Positions 27,501-34,603 of a stretch of DNA of 64,000 bases are shown piece after piece. Location: the NCBI RefSeq assembly GCF_000718775.1, contig NZ_JOCB01000044.1:11531-75530 (forward strand), read 5' to 3'. Each line of letters begins with the position of its first letter. Positions within the stretch are counted from its first letter, which is position 1. Source of the stretch: Streptomyces sp. NRRL S-31. Its GTDB lineage: Bacteria > Actinomycetota > Actinomycetes > Streptomycetales > Streptomycetaceae. A model generated the notes under the pieces. It searched no databases and had not been told where the DNA came from. It was given only the letters and a program-made list of their open reading frames with translations. The translations under genes were made by a program, and so were the position numbers.

Positions 27501-29515
27501 TGCGCGGGACGCCGCCGGAAGAACGGCCGGGCGAACCACCGACCACACGGTCGGCCACACCGCCGGACGCCTCACCGCCGACGGCCGGATTCCCCCTTCG
27601 GCCCGGTACGCCGGCCGGCCCTTCCGCCACCACCGTCCCCGCGCTCGAACACCTCGCGCGGCACCACCCGGCCGCCGCCGAACTCACCGCCCTCCTGCGG
27701 GACACCGCGCACACGGCGGCGGAACTGATCGCGGCGAGCCGCCCCCCGGGCACCGGAAGCCCCACGCCCCCAGGCACCCACGCCCCCGCCCCCCTCACCT
27801 CCGCCCCTCCCACGGTTCACCCCACCACCACGACCCTCCACGTCTCCGCGCGGACCATGCCCCACCTCCTGGACCACTGCTTCTTCCCGCAGCGTCCGGG
27901 CTGGCCGGACCTGGCCGACCGCTGGCCGGTCGTCCCCGCCACCACGATCGTGCGGCACATGATGGACGCGGCGGAGGCGGCGGCCCCCGGCCTGCGCGCC
28001 GTCGCCGTGCACGGGGCCCGCTTCGACCGGTGGCTCACCGCGACGCCCCCCGTCGAGGTACCGGTCACCGTCACCCCGGCCCCCGACCACCCGCACCGGG
28101 TCACCGTCGCCTTCGGCACGACGGCCCGCGCCGAGATCGAACTCGCCCCGCACCACTGCGCGCCATCCCCGCCGATCCCCTTCCCGGGCGCCCCGGAACA
28201 CCTCCCCGCGCACACCGCGGCCCAGCTCTACCGCGAGCGCTGGATGTTCCACGGCCCGCGGTTCCAGGGCCTGACCGAGCTGACCGCGATCGGCGAGCGG
28301 CACATCCGCGGAGTGATCACCACCCCCGCCGCCCCCGGTGCCCTGCTCGACAACGTCGGCCAGCTGCTGGGCTACTGGATCATGGCGACCCGCTCCGAGC
28401 GGACCGTCGTCTTCCCGGTGCGGCTGGGCACGGCGCGGTTCCACGGACCGGACCCGGCCCCCGGCACCGAGGTGCGCTGCCTGCTGCGGATCACCTCGCT
28501 CACCGACACCCTGCTGGAGGCGGACGCGGAACTGACCGTCGACGGCCGGGTGTGGGCCCGGCTCACCGGCTGGCAGGACCGCCGGTTCGACAACGACCCC
28601 ACCACCCGGCCCGTCGAACGCTTCCCCGAGCGCCACACCCTCTCCACCGCCATGCCCGGCGGCTGGGCCCTGGTGCACGAGCGGTGGCCGGACCTCGCCT
28701 CACGCGACCTGATCATGCGGAACTCGCTGGGCGGCGCCGAGCGCGCCGCGTACGCGCGACGCCCGCCGCGCGGACGCCGGCAGTGGCTGCTCGGCCGTAT
28801 CGCGGTCAAGGACGCGGTACGGCACTGGCTCTGGCAGCAGGGAGAAGGGCCCGTCTTCCCGGCGGAGATCCAGGTCGGCAACGACGAACTCGGCCGGCCC
28901 CGCGTCACCGGAGTGCACGGCCGCGCCCTGCCTCCGCTGGACGTCTCGCTCGCCCACCGAGCCGAGACGGGCGTGGCGATCGTACGGCCGCACCGCCCGT
29001 CGCCCGGTCCCGGCATCGACGTCGAAGAGGTCACCGAGCGCGACCCGGCCACCCTCGCCACCGCGCTCGGTCCCGTGGAACTGCGGTTGCTGCGCGCCCG
29101 GTGCGCGGACGGCGGTGAGACGCCGGCCCTGTGGTTCACCCGGTTCTGGGCCGCCAAGGAGGCGGTCGCCAAGGCCGAGGGCGCCGGATTCGGCGGCCGT
29201 CCCCGGGACTTCACCGTGTTGGAGGCCGCCCCGGACGGCAGCCGGCTGCTGGTCTCCGGCCGGCTGGAGCGCGCCTACACCGTGCACTGCGCGCCGGCCG
29301 CCAACCCGCCCGGCCTGCCGGAACGCGACTACGTGGTGGCCTGGACGACCGGCCCGGGGACCGGCGACGGACGACACGGCGGCGCGGCCGAGGACGGACT
29401 GCACCGCCCCGCGCCCGCCGACGGACGGCACGGCGCCGCAGCCGCCGACGGACCGCCCGGCATCGCACCCGAGGACCGACGACACGACACCGCAGCCGAG
29501 GAGTACCTCCGATGA
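24524..29515 (+). CDS. Second PKS protein: KS-AT-DH-PPTase
   Basis: 1663 residues. KS (1-470) keeps the full Cys214, His352, His395 triad, so it is not a chain-length-factor-type dead KS. AT (about 645-930) has GHSVGE with Ser711 but lacks the usual GQGSQ entry motif (FPGLEAEF). A dehydratase of the polyketide type lies at about 1100-1370 (LLDHCFFP with His1118; second half LLDNVGQLLGYWIM). A fused 4'-phosphopantetheinyl transferase lies at about 1410-1600 (GIDVEEV with Asp1499; FWAAKEAVAK with Lys1545 and Glu1546). The C-terminal tail is a degenerate DGRHG-type repeat. It starts 1 bp after the first PKS and overlaps the ACP gene by ATGA. It should supply dehydration, a second condensing/loading step and self-activation of both ACPs. 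The PPTase fusion recalls enediyne synthases, but the architecture differs. Confidence 0.93.
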   Translation: MTEPQTPVAIVGMAVLLPGARGLDAYWANLRDGTDAIGDVPAHRWDADYYRPGSAAGPAVAGQVYCRRGGFVDGLAEVEVTRHGIMPAAVAGTEPDQLIALDVAATALADAGGPERLPERHRVGVVLGRGGYLTPGLARLDQRVRTAHQLTRTLGELLPDLAPAQLDRVRAAFTERLGPDSPDAAIGLVPNLAASRIANRLDLRGPAYTVDAACASSLVAVDHAVTALTTGRSDLMLAGGVHHCHDITLWSVFSQLRALSPTERIRPFHRDADGLLIGEGTGVVVLKRLADAARDGDRVYAVIRGTGVAADGRTAGLVAPDPGGQGRAVRQAWQAAGLDPAAPDSVGLLEAHGTATPAGDTAELRTLAEVFGPGASGLRDEGRPVLGSVKSMIGHTMPAAGVAGLVKAALALHHRTLLPTLHCDDPHPALAATRFCTLDRARPWETGTGQPVRRAGVNAFGFGGINAHVVLEESPAGRPAQAPWRVSAPVAAPLIESPATSVTESSAAPVTESPAASVTESSTEPSAASSALSSAVPGGAPRGVPPARPRVIEPERVLLLAAGDVAGLAVLLDRDDPAVLAAGLDPALPRTGDGPVRLGIVDPTAKRLALARRTVAKGRAWHGRGDMWFRPTPLLGPAGGRLAFVFPGLEAEFTARTDDIAAHFGLPPVAGTEVRVGDIGRHGFGVVGVGRLLDQALRRMGVVPDAVAGHSVGEWTAMAAAGLYSAAQVDAFMTGFDPDSITVPGLAFAAVGTSAAQVRAALAAAWAGSGIVLSHDNAPRQAMVCGPGPVVEEFARSLRAEGVLCQVLPFRSGFHTPMLEPYLGPIKASADRFRLHPPTVPVWSGTTAAPFPADEPAVRELFVRHLLEPVRFRELTEAMYAAGHRVFVQTGPGRLTSLIGDTLGERDHLAVAAHSAHHDGLAQLRRTATALWTAGAVVAPAVPARTPARTEAGTTAGTPAGRPAVVRPPVRLDLGSALVSLDGPSREALRAQLRGTPPEERPGEPPTTRSATPPDASPPTAGFPLRPGTPAGPSATTVPALEHLARHHPAAAELTALLRDTAHTAAELIAASRPPGTGSPTPPGTHAPAPLTSAPPTVHPTTTTLHVSARTMPHLLDHCFFPQRPGWPDLADRWPVVPATTIVRHMMDAAEAAAPGLRAVAVHGARFDRWLTATPPVEVPVTVTPAPDHPHRVTVAFGTTARAEIELAPHHCAPSPPIPFPGAPEHLPAHTAAQLYRERWMFHGPRFQGLTELTAIGERHIRGVITTPAAPGALLDNVGQLLGYWIMATRSERTVVFPVRLGTARFHGPDPAPGTEVRCLLRITSLTDTLLEADAELTVDGRVWARLTGWQDRRFDNDPTTRPVERFPERHTLSTAMPGGWALVHERWPDLASRDLIMRNSLGGAERAAYARRPPRGRRQWLLGRIAVKDAVRHWLWQQGEGPVFPAEIQVGNDELGRPRVTGVHGRALPPLDVSLAHRAETGVAIVRPHRPSPGPGIDVEEVTERDPATLATALGPVELRLLRARCADGGETPALWFTRFWAAKEAVAKAEGAGFGGRPRDFTVLEAAPDGSRLLVSGRLERAYTVHCAPAANPPGLPERDYVVAWTTGPGTGDGRHGGAAEDGLHRPAPADGRHGAAAADGPPGIAPEDRRHDTAAEEYLR
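26009..26092 (+). repeat. 24-bp in-frame tandem repeats in the KS-AT linker
   Basis: Three copies (26009, 26033, 26057) plus half a copy encode ESPATSVT-like octapeptides at about residue 496 of the second PKS protein. Confidence 0.93.
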
Positions 29516-29838
29516 ATCCCACCCAGCCGGCCCCGGCCCCCGCGCCGCCCACCGCCGAGACCGTGCTCGCCGACATCTCCGGCATGCTCCGCACGGTGCT
29601 GGCGGAGTACGGCGAGGACGACGTGGCGATCGGCATGTCCACGCTTTTCAACCGCGACCTGGAACTGGAGAGCATCGACCTCGTCACCCTGGCGGGCCTG
29701 CTGGAGGAACGGTACGGACAGCGGGTCAACCTCGCCGAGTTCCTGGCCGGTATGGAGTTCGACGAGATCATCGAGCTGACCGTCGGCCGGCTCGTGGAGC
29801 ACGTGGTGCGGAGCCTGAAGACCGGCCGGGCGGGCTGA
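29512..29838 (+). CDS. Discrete acyl carrier protein
   Basis: A 108-residue free-standing carrier protein. The phosphopantetheine site is LELESIDLVTL (Ser54), with ESI in place of the common DSL, followed by an ordinary helix III. A Pro/Ala-rich stretch of about 14 residues leads the domain. The start codon overlaps the stop of the PKS gene (ATGA). It may load the starter, shuttle the chain between the two megasynthase proteins, or carry the chain to the hydrolase. The fused PPTase upstream is the obvious activating enzyme. Confidence 0.93.
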   Translation: MNPTQPAPAPAPPTAETVLADISGMLRTVLAEYGEDDVAIGMSTLFNRDLELESIDLVTLAGLLEERYGQRVNLAEFLAGMEFDEIIELTVGRLVEHVVRSLKTGRAG

Positions 29839-29841
29839 GCC

Positions 29842-30654
29842 ATGGCGATGGTCGACGCCGGCGGCATCCGGCTGCACGTCCAGCGGACCGGCCCCACCGA
29901 CGGCCGCGCCCCGCACGCCACCATCGTCCTGGTGCACGGGCTGCTCACCGACAGTCTGGCCAGCTACTACTTCACCGTCGCCCCCCGGTTCGCGGCGGCC
30001 GGACTCGACGTCGTCATGTACGACCTGCGCGGCCATGGCCGCAGCGAGCGCCCGCCGCGCGGCTACACCCTCGACCACAACATCGACGACCTGACGGCGC
30101 TCCTCGACCGGCTCGGCGTGACCGGTCCCGTGCACCTCGTCGGCAACTCCTACGGCGGCACCATCGCCTTCGGGTACGCGGCCCGCCATCCCGGCCGGGT
30201 GGCCGGCCTGACCCTGATCGAGTCCGAACCGGCGACCGCCGCCTGGGCGGCGAAGCTCGGCCGCATCCTGCACCGGGTGACGACCCAACTCGCCCACAAC
30301 GAACCGGACGCCCTCGCCTGGATCACGGCCCACCGGGGCCACAACACCGCCCGCCTCGCCAAGGGCGCGGCACGGCTCGCCCGCGAGACCACCCTGGGCC
30401 GGGACATCCCCGCCAGCCGGGTGCTCACCGAGGCCCAGATCGGCGCCGTACGCTGCCCGGTCCTCGGTGTGTACGGCGGCGACTCCGATCTGGCGGACCT
30501 GGTGCCGGCGCAGCGGCGGCTGCTGCCGGACTACCGGGCGGTCGTGCTGCCGGGGCACGAGCACTCGGTCCTGGTCGAGGCACCCGGCACGGTCGGCGGA
30601 CACATCCTGGACCACACCCTGGACCGGGTCCGCGCGGGGACGGGCGTCCGGTGA
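29842..30654 (+). CDS. Alpha/beta hydrolase, candidate chain-release thioesterase
   Basis: 270 residues with a complete hydrolase triad pattern: nucleophile elbow GNSYGG (Ser103), GGDSDLAD for the acid, and PGHEHSVLVEAP for the histidine. The oxyanion HG motif is VHGLLTD. It starts 3 bp after the ACP stop, so it is part of the operon. Neither megasynthase protein has a thioesterase domain, so this is the best candidate to free the chain as an acid or ester. An ester hydrolase or editing role is the alternative. Confidence 0.85.
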   Translation: MAMVDAGGIRLHVQRTGPTDGRAPHATIVLVHGLLTDSLASYYFTVAPRFAAAGLDVVMYDLRGHGRSERPPRGYTLDHNIDDLTALLDRLGVTGPVHLVGNSYGGTIAFGYAARHPGRVAGLTLIESEPATAAWAAKLGRILHRVTTQLAHNEPDALAWITAHRGHNTARLAKGAARLARETTLGRDIPASRVLTEAQIGAVRCPVLGVYGGDSDLADLVPAQRRLLPDYRAVVLPGHEHSVLVEAPGTVGGHILDHTLDRVRAGTGVR

Positions 30655-31829
30655 GCGGATTCCTCTTCGTCGTCCCGCCGCTGACCGGGCACGTCAACCC
30701 CGCCGTGGGCGTCGCCGCCCGGCTCGCCGCGCAGGGGCACCGAGTGGCCTGGGCGTGCGCCGATCCGGCGCTGGTGCGGCGGCTCGCGGGTGCCGACGCC
30801 GTGGTGTTCGGGTGCGCCGGTCCGGTGCCGGGCGCCCCGGGTGCCGTACGGCCGCCGGAGCTGCGGGGCGCGGAGGCGCTGCGGTTCCTGTGGGAGTGGT
30901 ACCTGCTGCCGCTGGCCGACGCGATGGCGCCGGGGGTGCGCGCGGCCGTCGCGGCGTTCCGCCCGGACGTGGTCGTCGCCGACCAGCAGGCGTTCGCCGG
31001 CGCCCTGGTGGCCGAGCACCTGGGGTTGCCCTGGGCCACCTCCGCGACCACGTCGGCCGAGTTCAGCGGTGCCTACGACGGTCTGCCCAAGGTCGCCGAC
31101 TGGCTCGGGCGGCGCCTGGCCGAGCTGCGCGCGCGCATCGGGGACCCGGCGGGCACCGCCGACCCGCGTTCCTCGCCCCACCTCCTGCTCGTGTTCAGCA
31201 CACCGGAACTGATCGGGCCGCGGGCGCCGGCGGCACCGCACGTCCACTACGCCGGCCCCTCGCTCACCGGCCGCCCGGCCGGGCCGGACTTCCCCTGGGA
31301 CCGGCTGGACCCCGGCCGAGCCAAGGTCCTGGTGACCCTCGGCACGGCCAACGCCGACGCCGGGACCCGGTTCCTCGGCGAGGCCCGGACCGCGCTGCGA
31401 GCCCGCGCCGACCGGCTCCAGGCGGTGATCGCCGATCCGGCCGGCACCCTGACCGCGGCACCGGACGATGACGTCCTGGTCGTGCCGTCCGTTCCCCAGC
31501 TCCCGCTGCTGGCGCACATGGACGCCGTGGTCTGCCACGCGGGCCACAACACGGTGTGCGAGGCGCTGTGGCACGGCGTCCCGATCGTCGCCGCGCCGAT
31601 CAGGGACGACCAGCCGGTGGTGGCGGCGCAGGTCGTGGACTCCGGCGCGGGCGTCCGGGTCCGGTTCGGCCGGGTCACCGCGGCCCGGCTGGGCGAGGCC
31701 CTCGACACCGTCCTGCGCGACCCGGCCCACCGGCACGCCGCCGCCCGCGTCCGCGACGCGTTCCGCGCGGCGGGCGGCGCCCGGTCGGCGGCGGCCCGCC
31801 TCGCCCGGCTGGCGGCGGAGGGCCGATGA
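30651..31829 (+). CDS. GT1-family glycosyltransferase (MGT/UGT-like)
   Basis: A 392-residue GT-B enzyme. The N-terminal acceptor domain starts FLFVVPPLTGHVNPAVGVAARLA. The C-terminal nucleotide-sugar domain has VLVTLGTANAD and the signature HAGHNTVCEALWHGVPIVAAP, followed by DQPVVAAQVVDSGAGVRV. Relatives glycosylate macrolides, aglycones and carotenoid-like lipids with NDP-sugars. The GTG start overlaps the hydrolase stop (GTGA). No NDP-sugar biosynthesis genes lie in the window, so it probably uses a common sugar such as UDP-glucose or GlcNAc. Confidence 0.92.
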   Translation: MSGFLFVVPPLTGHVNPAVGVAARLAAQGHRVAWACADPALVRRLAGADAVVFGCAGPVPGAPGAVRPPELRGAEALRFLWEWYLLPLADAMAPGVRAAVAAFRPDVVVADQQAFAGALVAEHLGLPWATSATTSAEFSGAYDGLPKVADWLGRRLAELRARIGDPAGTADPRSSPHLLLVFSTPELIGPRAPAAPHVHYAGPSLTGRPAGPDFPWDRLDPGRAKVLVTLGTANADAGTRFLGEARTALRARADRLQAVIADPAGTLTAAPDDDVLVVPSVPQLPLLAHMDAVVCHAGHNTVCEALWHGVPIVAAPIRDDQPVVAAQVVDSGAGVRVRFGRVTAARLGEALDTVLRDPAHRHAAARVRDAFRAAGGARSAAARLARLAAEGR

Positions 31830-31960
31830 CCGACACGCGCGACGAACAGCCCGGTCACCCGCGAGCCCGGTCGCGCCGGGGCACCGCGGGCAGGTCACGG
31901 AAGCCAGGACAGGAAGCCGCAGCGGACGTCCGCGGCGAGGAAGGGGCGGGGAGCCGATGA
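31826..31960 (+). CDS. 44-codon ORF bridging glycosyltransferase and methyltransferase
   Basis: The ATG overlaps the glycosyltransferase stop (ATGA) and its own TGA overlaps the methyltransferase ATG (ATGA). Ribosomes could therefore pass through it by termination-reinitiation. The peptide is charged, Arg/Gly/Glu-rich and probably disordered, with no known motif. It could be a small functional peptide, a coupling leader, or a remnant of the glycosyltransferase tail after a frameshift. Coding status is uncertain. Confidence 0.4.
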   Translation: MTDTRDEQPGHPRARSRRGTAGRSRKPGQEAAADVRGEEGAGSR

Positions 31961-33270
31961 GTGACGCACGTGAGACGCGGGGAGCGGATACGGAGCCGAC
32001 GAGCACCCCGACCGACGAGACGACGGGACCGGTGAGCGACGCGGCGGACCGGACGGCGGGGCGGGTGAGCGGCATGGCGGACCGGGCGGCCGGACCGCTG
32101 AGTGACGCGGTGAGCGAACCGACCGGGCGGGTGCGTGACGTGCGTGAGAAAACAGTGCGTGACGCGCGTGAGAAGGCAGTGCCGGACGCGCGCGAGAAGA
32201 CGGCGCGGGATGCGCGAATGAAGACGGCGCGGGTCGCCGCCCTGCGCTCCGCCTACCGGGCCGACCTGGACGCTGGCACCGACCGCTTCTTCGCGGCCCG
32301 GCGGACCACCTGCCCCTGGTGTTCCTCCGGCCGGATCGGCCCCCGCCTGCGCACCACCGACCTGCTCCAGCACAAGCCCGGCCGCTTCCTCCTCGACCGC
32401 TGCGCCGACTGCGGCCACATCTTCCAGAACCCCCGGCTGACCACCGAGGGGCTGGAGTTCTACTACCGCGACTTCTACGACGGGCTCGGCGAGCAGCGGA
32501 TGAGCGGCACCTTCGGCGGGCGCGGCGCGATGTACCGGGGCCGTGCCGAGGCCATGCTGCCCCACGACCCCGCGCCGAAGACCTGGCTGGACGTCGGCAC
32601 CGGCCACGGCCACTTCTGCGCCGCCGCCCGCACCGTACTCCCCGGCACCGCCTTCGACGGGCTCGACTTCACCGACGGCGTCGAACTCGCCGCCCGCGAG
32701 GGCCGCGTGGACCACGCCTACCGCGGTGCCTTCCCCGACCTGGCACCCGAACTGGCCGCCCGCTACGACGTGGTGAGCATGTTCCACTACCTGGAGCACA
32801 GCACCGACCCCGACCGCGAACTCCGCGCCGCCCACCGCGCCGTACGCCCCGGCGGGCACCTTTTGATCGAGGTACCGGACCCGGAGAGCCGCTACGCCCG
32901 GCTGCTCGGCCGCTGGTGGCTGCCCTGGCTCCAGCCGCAGCACCTGCACTTCGTGCCGGTGGCCAACCTGCGCCACCGGCTCACCGGGCTCGGGTTCACG
33001 GTGGTCGCGGAAGAGCACGCCGAGGCCCATGACCCGGTGGACCTGCTCGCCGCGGTCTGGCTGGCGCTCGACCACACCGCCCCGCGCGAGGACGCGCCCT
33101 GGCTCCCCGAACGCCCCGGCGCCCTCCGCCGCGCCGCGCGCGCCGCGCTCCTGCTGGCGGGCGTCCCCGCGCTGATCACCGCCACGCTCCTCGACCGCTT
33201 CGCCGTACGCCCGTTCTCCCACCGGCTCGGCCTGTCCAACGCCTACCGCCTGGTGGCCCGACGGGACTGA
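31957..33270 (+). CDS. Zinc-ribbon class I SAM methyltransferase
   Basis: 437 residues. The first 95 are low-complexity (VSDAADRTAGRVSGMADRAAG, then four REKTVRDA-like octads) and probably form a helix or coiled coil. A metal-binding ribbon follows: TCPWCSSGRIG, then DRCADCGHIFQNPRLT. Next come the SAM motifs: TWLDVGTGHGHFCAAA (motif I), MFHYLEHSTDPDRELRAAHRAVRPGGHLLIEVPDPES (posts II-III). A hydrophobic stretch near residue 405 (LLLAGVPALITATLL) may contact membrane. Zn-ribbon methyltransferases of this type methylate sugars or small acceptors. Its place after the glycosyltransferase suggests a sugar or product O/C-methylation. It is the last gene of the coupled operon. Confidence 0.88.
   Translation: MSDARETRGADTEPTSTPTDETTGPVSDAADRTAGRVSGMADRAAGPLSDAVSEPTGRVRDVREKTVRDAREKAVPDAREKTARDARMKTARVAALRSAYRADLDAGTDRFFAARRTTCPWCSSGRIGPRLRTTDLLQHKPGRFLLDRCADCGHIFQNPRLTTEGLEFYYRDFYDGLGEQRMSGTFGGRGAMYRGRAEAMLPHDPAPKTWLDVGTGHGHFCAAARTVLPGTAFDGLDFTDGVELAAREGRVDHAYRGAFPDLAPELAARYDVVSMFHYLEHSTDPDRELRAAHRAVRPGGHLLIEVPDPESRYARLLGRWWLPWLQPQHLHFVPVANLRHRLTGLGFTVVAEEHAEAHDPVDLLAAVWLALDHTAPREDAPWLPERPGALRRAARAALLLAGVPALITATLLDRFAVRPFSHRLGLSNAYRLVARRD
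32143..32238 (+). repeat. Four 24-bp in-frame repeats in the methyltransferase N-terminus
   Basis: Units at 32143, 32167, 32191 and 32215 encode REKTVRDA, REKAVPDA, REKTARDA and RMKTARVA. They are diverged at DNA level but regular in length. Confidence 0.85.
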
Positions 33271-33304
33271 CACCGCCGCCGGGCGAGGGGCGGCCGTGCC
33301 CCGC

Positions 33305-34345
33305 TCACACCACCTTCGCGCGGATCAGCGCCGACAGCACCAGGGTCCCCGGCACCAGCGGCACCCAGTCCGTCAGCACCCGGTACCCGATGACGGCCGC
33401 GGTCGCCTCCGCGGGCGTGGTGCCGAAGGCGACCAGCGTCCACACCAGCGCCGCGTCGACCGCGAGTCCGCCCGGCGCGGGCACCGCCCCGACGGCCGTA
33501 CCCGCCGCCAGATGGGCGAGCACCACCCGCTGCCACGGCAGTGCCAGCCCGAGCGAGGCGCCGACGCAGGCCAGCGCCCCGGCCTGCACCAGCGGCAGGG
33601 CGACGGCCCCGCCCCACAGGGCGAGGACCCGGCGCGGCCGGGTGTGCACCGCGCGCGCGTCGGCCAGGGCGGTGCGCAGCAGTGCGGCCACCGGCCGGCG
33701 CACCGGCCGTACCACCGCCATCAGCACCGCGGCCAGCGCGACCGCCCCGGCCGTGACGGCGGCCAGCGGCACCAGTGGCCGGCCGTCCGGCACCAGGTCG
33801 CCAAGGCGCCGCCAGGCCGGCGACGCGGCCAGGAACACCAGCAGGACGGCCGTCTTCGCGGTGGACTTGACCAGCGAGTACAACCCGATCGACGCGGTGG
33901 CCCGCTCCACCGGCACCCCCCGCCCGCGCAGGAAGCGCAGGGTGACGGCGTGGGCGCCGAGCCCGGCGGGCAGCACGTGGTTGGCGGCGCCGGCGGCGAA
34001 CTGCGAGGCCAGCAGCAGCCCCGGCGGGACCCGGTCGGGCAGCGCGCCCTGCCGCACGCAGGAGGCCGCCACCCAGGTCAGACAGGTGAAGCCGGCTCCG
34101 GCCAGCAGCCACCACGGGTCGGCCCCGGCCAGCCGCCGGACCCCCTCGTGGACGACGGGCCGGTTGGCCACGGCCCACCCGGCGGCGAGCAGCAGGGGAG
34201 CCACGCACACGGCCAGCCGCACGGCCCGGCCCGGCCCGCGCGGCGCGGGGCGCGCGTCGACCGTGAGCCCGGAACCGGGCACCGGGGCCGGCGGACAGGG
34301 GTGCGGGACGGGGGACAGCGGGCGGGAGGGGGACAGAGGGGACAC
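33305..34345 (-). CDS. UPF0104 / LPG-synthase-TM-type membrane protein
   Basis: 346 residues. An N-terminal Pro-rich tail of about 40 is followed by about eight hydrophobic segments. The family marks QFAAGAANHVLPAGLGAHAVTLRFLRGRG, SIGLYSLVKSTAKTAVL and the conserved late APGGLAVDAALVWTLVAFG place it with the lysylphosphatidylglycerol-synthase membrane domain (flippase-like) proteins. The GTG at 34345 follows GGAAGGA. It is convergent to the PKS operon with a 34-bp gap. Lipid or polyprenol-lipid translocation is plausible. A link to the PKS product is inference from position only. Confidence 0.85.
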   Translation of the reverse strand: MSPLSPSRPLSPVPHPCPPAPVPGSGLTVDARPAPRGPGRAVRLAVCVAPLLLAAGWAVANRPVVHEGVRRLAGADPWWLLAGAGFTCLTWVAASCVRQGALPDRVPPGLLLASQFAAGAANHVLPAGLGAHAVTLRFLRGRGVPVERATASIGLYSLVKSTAKTAVLLVFLAASPAWRRLGDLVPDGRPLVPLAAVTAGAVALAAVLMAVVRPVRRPVAALLRTALADARAVHTRPRRVLALWGGAVALPLVQAGALACVGASLGLALPWQRVVLAHLAAGTAVGAVPAPGGLAVDAALVWTLVAFGTTPAEATAAVIGYRVLTDWVPLVPGTLVLSALIRAKVV

Positions 34346-34603
34346 GGGGACGTCGTCCTTCCGCGGCGGACCCCTCGGCGGGGCCTTGAGGGAAGCGGGC
34401 CGGGCGAACCGCGTGGGAGCCTTCCCCTCCCGCGTGACACGGGGATGTCCGGAAACGTAAGGCGTGGGGGCGGGACGGTGCCGACCCGCGCGGACGGCCG
34501 AGCGGCCGTTCAGCGCCGACCAGGTAGCCTTCCCTCGGGACGCGTTTTACATGCGGTGACCCGTCAGCCGGAGAGCAAGGTCAGCTACAGGGGAGGAACC
34601 GGC

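Noticed and set aside
17041..29515. Classification as an enediyne synthase
   Set aside because: The DH and PPTase sit on a second protein, there are two KSs and NPD barrels, and none of the conserved enediyne companion genes is present.
17041..29515. Classification as an EPA/DHA-type PUFA synthase
   Set aside because: There is one ACP instead of a tandem array, no FabA-like dehydratase, and the enoyl-reductase barrel is fused rather than a separate PfaD.
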